From positions 41,379,521 through 41,443,520 of the forward strand of contig NC_132914.1 of NCBI RefSeq assembly GCF_047675955.1: a stretch of DNA of 64,000 bases, written 5' to 3'. The notes beneath the pieces were generated by a model. That model was given only the letters and a program-made list of their open reading frames with translations. It was not told the origin of the DNA and searched no databases. Shown here piece after piece: positions 21,325 to 31,672 of this stretch (position 1 is the first letter of the stretch; the number at the start of each line of letters is the position of its first letter). The translations under genes and the position numbers were made by a program. The stretch is from Chlorocebus sabaeus (lineage: Eukaryota > Chordata > Mammalia > Primates > Cercopithecidae).

Positions 21325-22254
21325 AGTGAGGGGTTGGGTGGCTGTACTTGCTATCATTTTTACCCAAAGCAAAAAGCAGAAATACTGCTTGGGACAAAGC
21401 TAGAATCCAGCGCTCAGGAGGTTTCCTAGGAGAAAATGTTATTGAGATTCTTATAAATAGCTGTTCCCTGGGGAGAGTAATGATTAATGCAGGTTAAAAG
21501 TGAAGAATGTACTTCTTTTCCTGCTATTTTGTGCAATGTACACAAAACTGAGTAAAACAAATTATTGAAATAGCATCATGAAAAATTAAACAGTTGGAAG
21601 ACAACCATTGTGGCATATCTAGGGACTTTTACAACCATTGTGGCATATCTAGGGGCTTTTACAAGAAACTAAACTAAGGATGTTCTTTAAAAGGTGCAAC
21701 TGGAGTCTACTTAGGGTTTAGTCTGGTTTGTGACCTTGCCTTTCAGCCAGTGCAGACATATGATCTCAGGACAAGGGTCCCTACTGTAGAAGACACCAGC
21801 ACTCTGACTCCAACAGCTCTGATGCATCTCACTGCCAAGGCCTGGATGGAAAAAATTTCAGCAGAAGTTACACTTACGACGGCAGAAAGTTCAGCAGAAG
21901 TTATACTTATTTAGGATCAGATAGAGGGCTGGGGTAGCTTCAGTAGTCGGACAAAGACCAATTTACTCAAGGACAACAGTGATGAGAAGACAGATTTTAT
22001 AGACCGGGTGTGGAAGGAAAGGGGCTGTGGCTGTAAGAGTAAATTATGTGGCTGCGGGTGAGACCATTTGTTTGTTTCATAGTGAGGATCAAAACAGCAG
22101 TTACAGATCCCGTCTTTCTGTGCTGTGCTATGGAAGCTAAGATGGCTCTATGTGTTTTTGTATAGCTGGTGTGCCAAAGTTAGCCTCTATTTGGGGCAAA
22201 TCTGTAGAAGAGAAGTAAAGCAAAAGAGATTCTATAGTATAATACGAAAGTCTA
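21325..22254. other. Unique sequence with short tandem duplications
   Basis: A 30-bp unit is duplicated at 21601-21660. A 20-bp unit (TTCAGCAGAAGTTACACTTA) occurs at 21857-21876 and again with one change at 21890-21909. GC content rises at 21720-22060 and this part might be an unrecognised LTR. No gene recognised. Confidence 0.5.
21601..21660 (+). repeat. 30-bp unit, two tandem copies
   Basis: 21601-21630 and 21631-21660 are identical except for one A/G difference ('AGGGACTTTT' against 'AGGGGCTTTT'). Confidence 0.97.
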
Positions 22255-22480
22255 GGTGCAGGAAAACTAAGTTCAGATGTTGGTTGTGCCGCTTACTAGG
22301 TGTGTAACCTTAAATAATTTACTTTCTCCGAACATCACCAGTTTCATACCTGTGCAATAGGCACAATACCTACCTCACAGTATTGTTTCGAGGATTAAAG
22401 CAAATATAAAATGCAAAACACTCCACATTGTACTTCATATATTGTAAATGCTCAGTAAAGAGTAATTTACTATTCTGTAT
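22255..22480 (+). mobile_element. MIR
   Basis: Contains the MIR core: 'GTGCCGCTTACTAGGTGTGT', 'CAGTATTGTTTCGAGGATTAAA' and a 3' 'AATGCTCAGTAAA' ending. Confidence 0.85.
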
Positions 22481-22943
22481 GTGATTCTCTGTAGTGTGAA
22501 TAATACTTTCTCACACCTTATTGATCAGATATGCCATCTGTTAGCCATACAACTATTTTATAATTGTGTGCTCTTTGTTATTAGGGGTTTGCGTCATCAG
22601 TGTAAATGAATTGCTTATGGAAAAGCAATTGTGAACTCATGCCCCATGGATAATGAATGGAGAGAAGTGAGGTGATATTTATTGAGCCGTTATTGTGTAT
22701 TTTTGTGTACATTAGTTAATCATTATAACAACTTAATCAGATGCTATTATAATTTTTTTAAATCATGAAGAAACTGAGGATCAAAGATTAAGTTGCCCAA
22801 GATAATGTTGATCAGTGGTCCCCAACATTTTTGGCACCAGGGGCGGATTTTGTGGAAGAAAGTTTTTTCACTGACCAGGGTTGGGGGAGCAGGAGATGGT
22901 TGCAGGATGAAACTTGCGCTTTAGATCATCAGGCATTGGATTC

Positions 22944-23243
22944 TTTTTTTTTTCCCCCCCAGGACTGAGTTTTGCTCTTGTTACCCAAGCTGGAGTGCAA
23001 TGGCCTGATCTCGGCTCACTGCAACCTCTGCCTCCTGGATTCAAGCAATTCTCCTGCGTCAGCCTCACAAGTAGCTGGGATTACAGGTGCCTGCCACCAT
23101 GCCCGGCTAATTTTTGTATTTTTAGTAAAGATGGAGTTTCACCATATTGGTCAGGCTGGTCTTGAACTCCTGACCTCAAGTTATTCACCTGCTTCGGCCT
23201 CCCAAAGTGCTGGGATTAGAGGCGTGAGCCACGGCGCCTGGCC
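22944..23243 (-). mobile_element. AluS in hAT element, antisense
   Basis: Full-length antisense Alu with an impure tail (T-run then CCCCCCC). Flanked by TGGATTCTT on both sides. Confidence 0.94.
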
Positions 23244-23250
23244 TGGATTC

Positions 23251-23512
23251 TTTTTTTTTTTTTTTTGAGACGGAGTCTGGCTCTGTCGCCCGGGCTGGAG
23301 TGCAGTGGCCGGATCTCAGCTCACTGCAAGCTCCGCCTCCCGGATTTACGCCTTTCTCTTGCCTCAGCCTCCCGAGTAGCTGGGACTACAGGCGCCCGCC
23401 ACCTCGCCCGGCTAGTTTTTTGTATTTTTCAGTAGAGACGGGGTTTCACCGTGTAGGCCAGGATGGTCTCGATCTCCTGACCTCGTGATCCGCCCGTCTC
23501 GGCCTCCCGGCC
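23251..23512 (-). mobile_element. AluYR-type (Old World monkey) Alu with end deletion
   Basis: Carries 'GTGGCCGGATCTCAGCTCAC', 'GGGATTTACGCC'-like and 'CCACCTCGCCCGGCTAG' variants seen in Old World monkey AluYR. Near its 5' terminus 'GGCCTCCC' jumps straight to 'GGCC', so about 34 bp ('AAAGTGCTGGGATTACAGG...') is missing. The target duplication TGGATTCTT is the same one used by the neighbouring AluS. Confidence 0.92.
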
Positions 23513-23765
23513 TGGATTCTTAAAAGGAGCACACAACCTAGATCCCTCACATGTACAGTTCACAATAGGGTTCACACTCTTATGAGAATCTAATGCTGCC
23601 ACTGATCTGACAGGAGGTGGAGCTCAGGCAGTAATGCTTGCTCTCCAGCCCCTCATCTCCTGCTGTGCAGTCCAGTTCCTAACAGGCCATGGACCTATAC
23701 CAGTCTGCGACCCAGAGGTTGGGGACCCCTGATGTGGATAATAAATGGTGTGGTTGAAATAGTTT

Positions 23766-24734
23766 TGTTTGAAAGTAGGATTTATACTTTTTTACTTTCT
23801 AACGTTGCATTTACTTTTAAATAAGAGAACTGTTGGGGGCATAACCACTTTGCTGAAACTATGAAAAAAGCAAGACATAGATTTCGTTTTTATTTAATTC
23901 TTAGAACAATGAGTGATTCTGGCATCTTTCTTGCAGGTTCATTGGGTTGCAGACTCTGAGAAGGAGGTACAGGAAGTTCAGTGGGGAGTGCTCTTGGGAA
24001 GGGAAGAAAGCAGAGCAGGATAAGACAGAGGCAGCAGTTTGGTTGCAATACAGTCACAGCAAGGTCCCCACGAGCCCCACACAGGGAGCTCTGAAATTAG
24101 AGTAGTCCTTCACAGTAGGCCTGAGTTGGGATGAGGGCTTGGGCTTTTATACGGTCACATGGATCAGCCATCGGATGAGGGCTGCTTTGGGAATGGTGCA
24201 TGACCTTGGGAGAGACAACTCTCTTCAGGCAAGGGCAGTTCTTGGAGAGGGCCGAGGGCTGAGAGTTGAGATCAGTCAGCTGACAGTCTTCCCAGCAGCT
24301 TGGAAAATCAGTCATTTGGTCTTGAAAGGGGTATTTGGGAAGTGCCACCCAGTATTTGTGACATGTTCTGTAATATGTAACTCATGAAAAGGAGAAAAGT
24401 AATATTTAATGTAGGAATATAGATTTATTTTCAGTGTACTCTTTTTGAAGCAGTTATAAAATAAATAGAAATTTAATTTTTGGTATTTTCCTTTCAACTG
24501 TTAACAATTCTTTCTGCAACTTCTGGGTTAGGTTGACATTGTACTTTGGTCTGGACTGTAAGACTATTAGTGAAAATCTGTCAATAAATCTCACCCCCTG
24601 CAGTGTAAAAGTACCTTTTCTCTCTTCATTCAAATGAGAATCATTTGGATGTCCTGTCATTCTGGATGGCTTTTGAAGACAAAAGTAGAATCTTTCTTTT
24701 TCATCAGATTTTTAGGGCTGGAGAAATAATTTAT
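23766..24734. other. Unique sequence, no gene recognised
   Basis: 23920-24370 is GC-richer ('GAGGCAGCAGTTTGGTTGC', 'GCTTTTATACGGTCACATGG') and could be an LTR I cannot name. Overlapping open frames at 24097-24348 (-) and 24139-24387 (+) look like chance. Confidence 0.4.
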
Positions 24735-25229
24735 CCAAGGGATATTTTCTTTTCTTTTTTTTTTGCTTTTGTTTTTGAAACGGAGTTTCACTCTTGTTGA
24801 CCAGGCTGGAGTGTAGTGGCGCGATCTTGGCTAACTGCAACCTCTGCCTCCTGGGTTCAAGCGATTCTCCTGCCTCAGCCTTCAGAGTAGCTGGGACTAC
24901 GGGCACACACCACCACGCCCCACTAATTTTTTTTTTTTTTTTTTTGAGATAGAACGTGTCGCCCAGGCTCTGTGTCTGATCTTGGCTCCCTGCAACCTCC
25001 GCTTCCCGGGTTCAAGCAATTCTCCTGCTTCAGCCTCCTGAGTAACTGGGATTACAGGTGCCTGCCACCGTGCCTGGCTAATTTTTGTATTTTCAGTAGA
25101 GATGGGGTTCCACCATCTTGGCCAGTTTGGTCTCGAACTCCTGACCTCGTGATCTACCTGCCTCAGCCTCCCAAAGTGCTGGGATTACAAGGGTGAGCCA
25201 CCACGTCCAGCCCCAAGGGATATTTTCTT
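24735..25229 (-). mobile_element. Chimeric 1.6-unit Alu inside one target duplication
   Basis: A CCAAGGGATATTTTCTT duplication at 24735-24751 and 25213-25229 flanks two Alu pieces. 24752-24926 is only the tail-side half of an antisense Alu, stopping at '...CGCCCCACTAA'. 24927-25212 is a complete antisense Alu with its own T-run. The missing half of the first copy is absent on the far side, so simple nesting does not explain it. Confidence 0.9.
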
Positions 25230-25574
25230 ATGAATACTTTTAAATAAGACATTGATTTGTCTCACTTCACTTAGGTGTCATGTTATGTGTATTCTAAAAG
25301 TATTTTAAAAATTCATCTGACTTTTTTTTTTCCCCTAAGGAGGAAATCTTGTCAGAAAAACAGTACTTATTTTCGTTACTTTCTTATTGTTTCCTAATGA
25401 TTTCCCCAGAGGAGGTCATGCATCTTTCCTATTCAGTTTAAGGGGAACCCACTAGCTTCTTACTTTACTGACAGGTATGATATAATCATCTTTGACATCT
25501 CTCAGTTCTATTCCTCCACATTTCAGGATTTATCTACTTTTAAAATAATGGCCCTTCCTTTTCCCTTACCATTT
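25230..25574. other. Non-repeat sequence
   Basis: No recognised element or exon. Confidence 0.45.
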
Positions 25575-25690
25575 GATGAGTATTTGTTGAGTGCATACCA
25601 TGTGTTAGGTATTCTTCAAGGTGCATGGAATATGTCAGTGAACAAAACACACAGAAATACCTGCCCTCATTGAGCTTACAATCTTAACTT
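25575..25690 (-). mobile_element. L2 3' end, antisense
   Basis: 'GAGTATTTGTTGAGTGCATA', 'CATGTGTTAGGTATTCTTC', 'CTGCCCTCATTGAGCTTACA' are the antisense L2 3' end. Confidence 0.75.
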
Positions 25691-26130
25691 TTCTAGATTC
25701 CATTTCTGTTCTTAAGCCATCTTCTAACATTTCTTTTGGGAAATACCTCTTGAATTTTTAAGCTTTCTAACTGCTTTCTAGAAAACACTCATATGCTCTT
25801 ATTTTATGTAATAATTTTCTCCTAATCAGGCTACCCTAAAACTGCTATACTCATATGTTTTTCCTCTGTTGTTTAAAAGTAGTCTGCACTTACTCTCAGC
25901 TTCCTTAGTTCTCTATTACTCCTTAACCTCTTGTAATCCAATGTCTTTTGTTAGAAGTTTGCAAAACTGTCCCCTGGAAAATATACTTTTAAAAAATCCA
26001 TCTTTTTTTGCCTCCACTGCTATACTGCCCTGCCAGTATCTCTCTCTTGGACCATTGCAATAGCCTTTTTCCCAACTGGCCTCTTTGTCAATAATTACTC
26101 TAGTCCTCAAATCTACCTTATAAGCTGCTG

Positions 26131-26700
26131 TCAAAATACTCCTGGTATCAGGAGGTCAAGACCACCCCTAGTTTTGATGACTCACGAGGAGAACTCACAG
26201 GCCTCAGCATATATTGGGACTCATGGCTGGGATTTATTATGGAGAAAGAATCCAAAGGAAAGTCAACTAAGGGAAAAGGTATGTGGGGCAAAATCCTGGG
26301 GAAATCAGGCATAAACTTCCAGAATTGTTTCCCAGTGAAGGCACATGAGACACACTTAATTCCCCCAGGAAGGGATTGTGACAACACTTAGGAAATGTTG
26401 CCAACCAGGAAAACTTGTTAAAGACTCATTGGCCAGGGTTCTCATTGGGGGCTGGTCATGTAGGCACCCTCTACCTGGCATGTAACCAAATTGCAGGCTC
26501 CCAGAAAGAAAGCAGGTGTTCAGGGTAAGCCATATTGTTTGTATAAACAGTTTAGGCACAAGGAACCAGCCTTTTAAATTATGGAATGATGGGAACCTTC
26601 CCCAAATCAAAGTTTCCAGATGCCAGCCAAGGGCCAACTTTGCAAGCAGGCTTTTCTAAGGACAGCAACTTAGGCCTGATATGTTAACTATTTTCTGTAC
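26131..26700. mobile_element. LTR-like old repeat within L2
   Basis: About 570 bp of non-L2 sequence with dispersed-repeat character ('CAGGCCTCAGCATATATTGG', 'GGGGCTGGTCATGTAGGC', 'CCAGCCAAGGGCCAACTTTG'). I recall such phrases from old LTR elements but cannot name the family or prove the ends. No target duplication seen. Confidence 0.4.
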
Positions 26701-26744
26701 ACTCTTCCTGAAATGTAGCTCTAATCTGACTTCCTTCTTTCCTT

Positions 26745-27440
26745 CTTTCCAGAGGTGTTTATTGAAAATCTGCAATGCGTGAGCCGCTATTTTAGATACT
26801 GGGGCTACAGTGATAAACAAGATAGATAAAATCCTGTCATGTTTTGATCTATAAGAGAATATAGACTATAAAGAGACAAATGAAAAATGAATAGTAAATA
26901 TCAGATGGTAGTCAAGATTATGAAATAAAATAAAGCAGTTTAATGGGAAAAAGAACAAGGGATGGGGTAGGCACTATTTTAGATAAGGTCATCAGGGAAG
27001 GCTTGTCTGAAAAGGTGAGATTTTATCATAGACTTAAGGCAGAGGGGATAGCAAGTGAAAAGCCCAGAGGTGAAATGAGCTGGATATGATGTTCCAGAAA
27101 CAGCAAGAAGGCCAGTGTAGCTGGAGTGCAGTGTGGAAGGTAGAGAATGGAAGGAGATGAATTTGGAAAAATGGGCAAAAAACAGATTATGTTGGCTCTT
27201 TTAGGAGGCCACAATAAGGAGTTTGGATTTTATTCTAAGTACAATGTAAAATTCTCAGATAATTTTGGACAGGAAGGGACATAACCTAATTTATATTTTT
27301 AATTGATTATATTAGTTGCTGTGTCAAAAACTAACTATAAGAGGACAAGAATGGAAGCACAGAGACAAATGCTTTTCTAGAAGTCTTAAGACATCATGGA
27401 GGCTTGAACTAGGGTGAGACCAGTGAAGAGGCGAGGATAT
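26745..27440 (-). mobile_element. L2, antisense, inside the plus-strand L2
   Basis: Antisense L2 order: 'GTGTTTATTGAAAATCTGC', 'GGGGCTACAGTGATAAACAA', 'TCAGGGAAGGCTTGTCTGA', 'GCAAGAAGGCCAGTGTAGC' to 'AGGCGAGGATATGATG'. An L2 has landed in another L2 of opposite orientation. Confidence 0.7.
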
Positions 27441-27794
27441 GATGACACTTTACTGCTTAAAAACTTAAATCACTCAGTTGGCTACAGTATGTAGTTCAGA
27501 TACCTTCAAGGCATTTTTTGAAACTAAGTTTCAGTCTTGCACTTACTCCCATTAAAAATTTCTCAAAATTCTGCCTTTTTCAGTGCGTATTTAAATCAAC
27601 CCAAATCTCTGTCCATTACTTAAATATTCTAGACTTTCTTACCTCCATGATTAATTTTATACTCAATTCTCTTTGTGAAAAATCACAATCCCCTTTAGCC
27701 ATTTTTTCCATCCAAATGTTACCTGTTCTTCAAAACCACCTTTTCATGAGTCTTTCCCTATTCTCTACTTTGAAATTAATTTTTCTTCTGTCAT

Positions 27795-28300
27795 CTCATA
27801 TATTTCACTTATCTATTGCTACCTAAAACCCCAACCCAGACTTAGTGGTTTAGAATATCAGTTTTACCTTGCTTGTGATTTTGTGGGTTAGAAATTTATG
27901 AAGGACTCGGATGCATGGGTCATCAGCTGAAGTAGCTGGGACTAGAGGATCAATTTGCAGGATGGCCTCTTTACTCACAAGTTTGGCACCTCAATGCTTC
28001 TTGGCCTTTCTCCAACTTTGCAGGGCACCTCATCCTGCTGAGCTTTGGCTTTTCTCAGCATGACAACTTCTTAAAGCCATCAGGAGACCAAGATGGAAGC
28101 TGCCATTCCTCTTAAAGGTTAGGTCTGGAACTGACATACCAACACTTCCATGGTACTCTATCGGTCACTGAAATCACAGCCCAGCTCAGATTCAAGAATG
28201 AAAAGAAGGTCTCTGCTCATTGCCAAGAGCATGGTGTGGACATACAGGGAGAGAAGGAATTAATGGCAGCCACCTTGGAGACAGCTACCACAGCATACTC
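27795..28300 (+). mobile_element. Unnamed old dispersed repeat, copy 1
   Basis: Starts 'CTTATCTATTGCTACC' and 'CTTAGTGGTTTAGAATATC'. The same start and order occur at 53846-54433, so this is an interspersed family. L2 sequence resumes after it, so it is an insertion. Family not named. Confidence 0.55.
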
Positions 28301-28449
28301 CCTTACTCACATTTCCATTTTCAAGGTGTTGGTTGGTATTAAATGTATTTTCACAGATGTCTTATCTCCCTTATTAAATTGTAAATTCCTTGAGGGAGAA
28401 AAGGGTGACTGGTTCATCTTTGTATCCCTAGTGTCACATTACAGATTTT

Positions 28450-28910
28450 CTTTTTCTTTCTTTCTTTTTTTTTTTTAATTTAACTTTTAAGTTCAGGGGT
28501 GCATGTGCAGGATGTGCAGGTTGGTTACATAGGTAAGTATGTGTCGTGGGGGTTGGTTGTACAGATTATCTCATCACCTAGGTATTAAGCCTGGAACATA
28601 CTAGTTATGTTTCCGCCTTCTCTCCTTCCCATGCTCCATCCGCCAATAGGCCACAGTGTATAACTGCTCCCCTCTGTGTAAGTCCGTGTGTTCTCATCAT
28701 TTAGCTCCCACCTAGAACATGTGGTATTTGGTTTTCTGTTCCTGCATTAGTTTGCTAAGGATAATGGCCCCTGGCTCTGTTCATGTCCCTGCAAAGGACA
28801 TGATCTCATTCTTTTTGTGGCTGCACAGTATTCCATGGTGTATATGTACATTTTCTTTATCCCGTCTATCATTGGTGGACATTGTGGTTGATTCCACATC
28901 TTTGCTAGTG
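28450..28910 (-). mobile_element. L1 3' end, antisense, with target duplication
   Basis: T-rich tail, antisense 3'UTR ('AAGTTCAGGGGTGCATGTGC') and the ORF2 end ('CATGTCCCTGCAAAGGACAT'). 'ACATTACAGATTTTC' before it and 'ACATCACAGATTTTC' after it form the target duplication. Confidence 0.93.
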
Positions 28911-29063
28911 ACATCACAGATTTTCAATGCCCATTTTTTTGAATAGAATTTATGTGGCAATATTCTTAGAAAATATATACAGAAATAAAAACTAAGTTGA
29001 ACACACAATTTTTGCATATGTACTAAATCAAATGGGTTTATTAATTGTGAGGATTGAACATTT
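28911..29063. other. Spacer between two L1 tails
   Basis: Right copy of the target duplication, then AT-rich sequence with no recognised element. Confidence 0.5.
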
Positions 29064-29547
29064 TGCTTTTTTTAACTTTTAAGTTCAGGGCTGTAAGTGC
29101 AGGTTTGTTACATAAGTAAACTTGTGTCATGAGGGTTTGTTGTGCAGATTATTTCATCACCCAGTATTAAGCCTAGTATCCGTTAGTTATTTTTCTTGAT
29201 TCTCTTCCTCCTCCCACCCTCCACTCTCCAAAAGACCCCAGTGTGGTGGGTTGTTCTCTTTTATGTGTCCATGTGTTCTCATCATTTAGCTCCTGCTTGT
29301 AAATAAGAACATGAAGTGTTTGGTTTTCTGTTCCTGTGTAAGTTTGCTAAGGATAATGGCCTCCATCTCTATCCATGTCCTTGCAAAGGACATAATCTTG
29401 TTCTTTTTTATGGCTGCATAGTGTTCTATGGTGTATATGTACCACATTTTCTTTATCCAGTCTATCACTGGTGCACATTTAGGTTGTTTCTGTGGCTTTG
29501 CTATTGTGAATAGTGCTGCAATGAACAAATGCGTGCATGTGTCTTGT
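29064..29547 (-). mobile_element. L1 3' end, antisense
   Basis: Second L1 tail in the same orientation, 150 bp from the first ('TCCATGTCCTTGCAAAGGAC', 'GGCTGCATAGTGTTCTATGG', 'GTGCTGCAATGAACAAATG'). Truncated after 'GTGTCTTGTTAT'. Confidence 0.93.
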
Positions 29548-29579
29548 TATATTTGAATAGTTTTACAGTTTACAAATGA

Positions 29580-29830
29580 ATTAAAGCCATTATACATTTA
29601 CTAGGCAAAGTTCTGTGATGGGTGCTGTGGAGAATACAAAGGTGAATGAACCATCTTCAATATAACATTATTTAATTTACGTATCAAAACAGCTGTCTGA
29701 AGTGGTGGAGAAAATTTGCCAGTCTCATTTTATACATGAGAAATGGTCAAGGAAATTTGTCAGATCTGGTGCTATAATTTAGTCTCTTTGTTTCCAGGGC
29801 AGTGATATTCCCTACACTATGCTAAAGGTC
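29580..29830 (-). mobile_element. L2/MIR debris, antisense
   Basis: 29590-29660 resembles the antisense L2 3' end ('GGTGCTGTGGAGAATACAAAG'-like). 29665-29825 resembles antisense MIR ('CTCATTTTATACATGAG'). Both are old and partial. Confidence 0.45.
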
Positions 29831-30269
29831 CATGCTAATACTAATGCTTAGTTTATATTCAAATATATAATATGTCTTTAAACATACATAATATGTCTTT
29901 AAACTTACCCTTCCTTTTATGTCTCAATAGTCTTCAAGTACTGAATATTATTGTTTTCTGAACAGGCTCAAAATTTTCTCATAATTTTGTTCATGAAGGC
30001 TGGAAGACTCAGCAAATCTGCTCTTTCATTTTCTCCTTCCTGCTTTATTCTAGCCATGCTGGCAGCTGATTAGATGGGATGGTGCCCATTCAGATTGAGG
30101 GTGGGTCTGCTTTTCCCAGTCCTCTGACTCAAATGTCAGTCTCCTTTGGCAGCACCCTTAAAGACACACCCAGGAACAATGCTTGGCATCCTTCAGTCCA
30201 ATCAAGTTGACACTTAGTATTGACCATCACAATATTTAATAATAAAATACTAATATTAATTGAGCTCTT
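29831..30269. other. Sequence with an unnamed old repeat
   Basis: About 29995-30235 ('CTAGCCATGCTGGCAGCTGA', 'CAATCAAGTTGACACTTAGT', 'ATTGACCATCACA') has the look of an old dispersed repeat 3' part. I cannot assign it. A 20-bp tandem-like 'AATATGTCTTTAAACATACAT' pattern lies at about 29867-29905. Confidence 0.4.
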
Positions 30270-30640
30270 ACCTTGCAGCAATGGTATATGAAGCACTGGA
30301 GATATAAAGGTTCATGGGAAATATTCCTTACCCTCAGGAGGCTCTCAGCCTAGCAGTGGAGACGGTGTCTTCTAGATCGTGCCTTCTCCTTCCCTATCTC
30401 CCTGTTTCCTTCTCTTATTGAAATCTTAGTCATTTTTCAGAACTCAGCAAAAATGTCACCTCCTCTATAAAGTCATTATTTCCTCTAGTCATCTGATCAC
30501 TTTTCTATGGCAGTTATCATATTGTTCATAGTTTGTAGTTACAAGATTGTCCTCAACATTCTTTGTCTCCTACTCTGCTGACATTTGGGAAGACACAACG
30601 TTTGAGTACAGTCTATAGCACCTTGTACAGGGTAGGCACC
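30270..30640. mobile_element. Adjacent L2 pieces in opposite orientation
   Basis: 30270-30350 is antisense L2 3' end ('AGCACTGGAGATATAAAGG', 'CCTTACCCTCAGGAGGCTC'). 30385-30640 is sense L2 3' region ('TTTTTCAGAACTCAGC', 'AAATGTCACCTCCTC', 'AGCACCTTGTACAGGGTAGG'). Confidence 0.65.
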
Positions 30641-31229
30641 CCCATGTTTTTGAACATTGAGTTAATTATAACAGTCACTTGGTTGTCTGAAATAAACACA
30701 TTTTTTTGTGGTCCACACTTCCTGTACATCCTTTTTAAATTTTTTCTCAGTCCATGGCCTTTGCTGGAGGCTTTGGTGGCCATGGTTATAGCATGTGACT
30801 CCTCCCTCACTGCAGTTGATTGGATAGGAATGTGCACATGACCCGAGGGTGGTGAACTCAATTGCTGACCCACAGCTTATCATTTTGTCATATTTTCTAA
30901 TGAGTTTGCATTAGGATGAGGAAGTTTCAGTTTATGGTGGGTGTTTGCCCTATAATTTAATATATTTTTGTGTCAGGCAACCATATTGGTCAGTGCACAA
31001 GAGGGGGAAGCTGCTCAAGAGGAAAAATGGAGAAGATGAGATGATTCATATAAACTTTGAGAGAATGACTAGACCTAGTTGCCTGATTCAAGTGCCTATA
31101 AGACAACTTTTTCTTTCTCTATGAGTTTGCCTCTATGATTATTAAGTAAATTCTCCCTCACTTGAACTATATTGCGTGTTCTTTTGCAACCCAAAATGCT
31201 TTGAATAAAACATTGCACATTCAGTCTTC
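30641..31229. other. No gene recognised
   Basis: 30740-30870 ('GATTGGATAGGAATGTGCAC') may be an old repeat I cannot name. Overlapping open frames at 30563-30841 (+) and 30613-30883 (-) are not convincing. Confidence 0.4.
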
Positions 31230-31377
31230 TCAATCGACATTTTCTTCATTCTCTTACTGTATTAAACTCCTACTGAGAGCTGGTTTCTTGAAATGTTTCC
31301 TTGGGCTTTTGTGGCACTGAATTATTTCATTTCTTTTCTCACCTATCAGTTCCATCTGTACTTTCCTTTTGTAACTG

Positions 31378-31672
31378 GTTTTTCTTTTTTTGAGACAGAG
31401 TCTCATATTGTTGCCTGGACTAGGGTACAATGGCGCGATCTCGGCTCACTGCAGCTTCCACCTCCTGGATTCAAGTGATTCTCCTGCCTCAGCCTGCTGA
31501 GTAACTGGGACTACAGGCCTGCACCACCATGGCCCAGCTAATTTTTGTATTTTTAGTAGAGATGGGGTTTCACCATGTTGGCCAGGATGGTGTCTCCATC
31601 TCCTGACCTTGTGATCTGCCCACCTCAGCCTCCCAAAGTGCTGGAATTACAGGTGTGAGCCACCGCGCTCGG
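31378..31672 (-). mobile_element. AluS, antisense
   Basis: Full-length antisense Alu ending '...CCACCGCGCTCGG', directly followed by another. Confidence 0.94.

Larger units (their letters stand above)
22813..23731 (+). mobile_element. Non-autonomous hAT-type DNA transposon, carrying two Alus
   Basis: It begins CAGTGGTCCCCAAC and ends GTTGGGGACCCCTG, which are terminal inverted repeats with one mismatch. It is flanked by 8-bp target duplications ATGTTGAT (22805-22812) and ATGTGGAT (23732-23739, one change). Eight-base duplications and CAG/CTG termini are typical of the hAT superfamily. Without the two Alus the element is about 350 bp and has no transposase frame, so it is a MITE-like passenger. 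I do not assign a named family. Confidence 0.88.
22672..23765 (-). mobile_element. MIR, antisense, split by a hAT transposon
   Basis: 22672-22812 reads as antisense MIR ('TTTATTGAGCCGTTATTGTG', 'AAACTGAGGATCAAAG', 'TTGCCCAAG'). It resumes for a few tens of bases after the transposon ('AATAAATGGTGTGGTTG'). The hAT element therefore landed inside this MIR. Confidence 0.7.
25860..28449 (+). mobile_element. L2 fossil broken by three older insertions
   Basis: Plus-strand L2 phrases appear in order with gaps: 'ACCATTGCAATAGCC' with 'CAACTGGCCTC' (26050-26085), then 'TACTGCTTAAAAAC' and 'CTTCAAGGC' (27450-27510), then 'GTTCTTCAAAACCACC' (27725), then the 3' end 'TTGTAAATTCCTTGAGG' with 'CATCTTTGTATCCCTAGTG' (28379-28433). 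An LTR-like block, an antisense L2 and an unnamed old repeat lie in the gaps. The encoded reverse transcriptase is long dead. Confidence 0.7.

Noticed and set aside
23920..24370. GC-richer block as a possible promoter or CpG island
   Set aside because: CpG dinucleotides are sparse and no TATA or initiator arrangement is convincing. An unrecognised LTR is equally likely.
28719..29528. Open frames in the L1 tails
   Set aside because: They are translations of truncated L1 3' ends (both strands). No intact L1 ORF exists in the window.
30563..30883. Overlapping open frames on both strands
   Set aside because: Opposed frames over the same bases with no domain and no splice context. They most likely reflect low stop density by chance.
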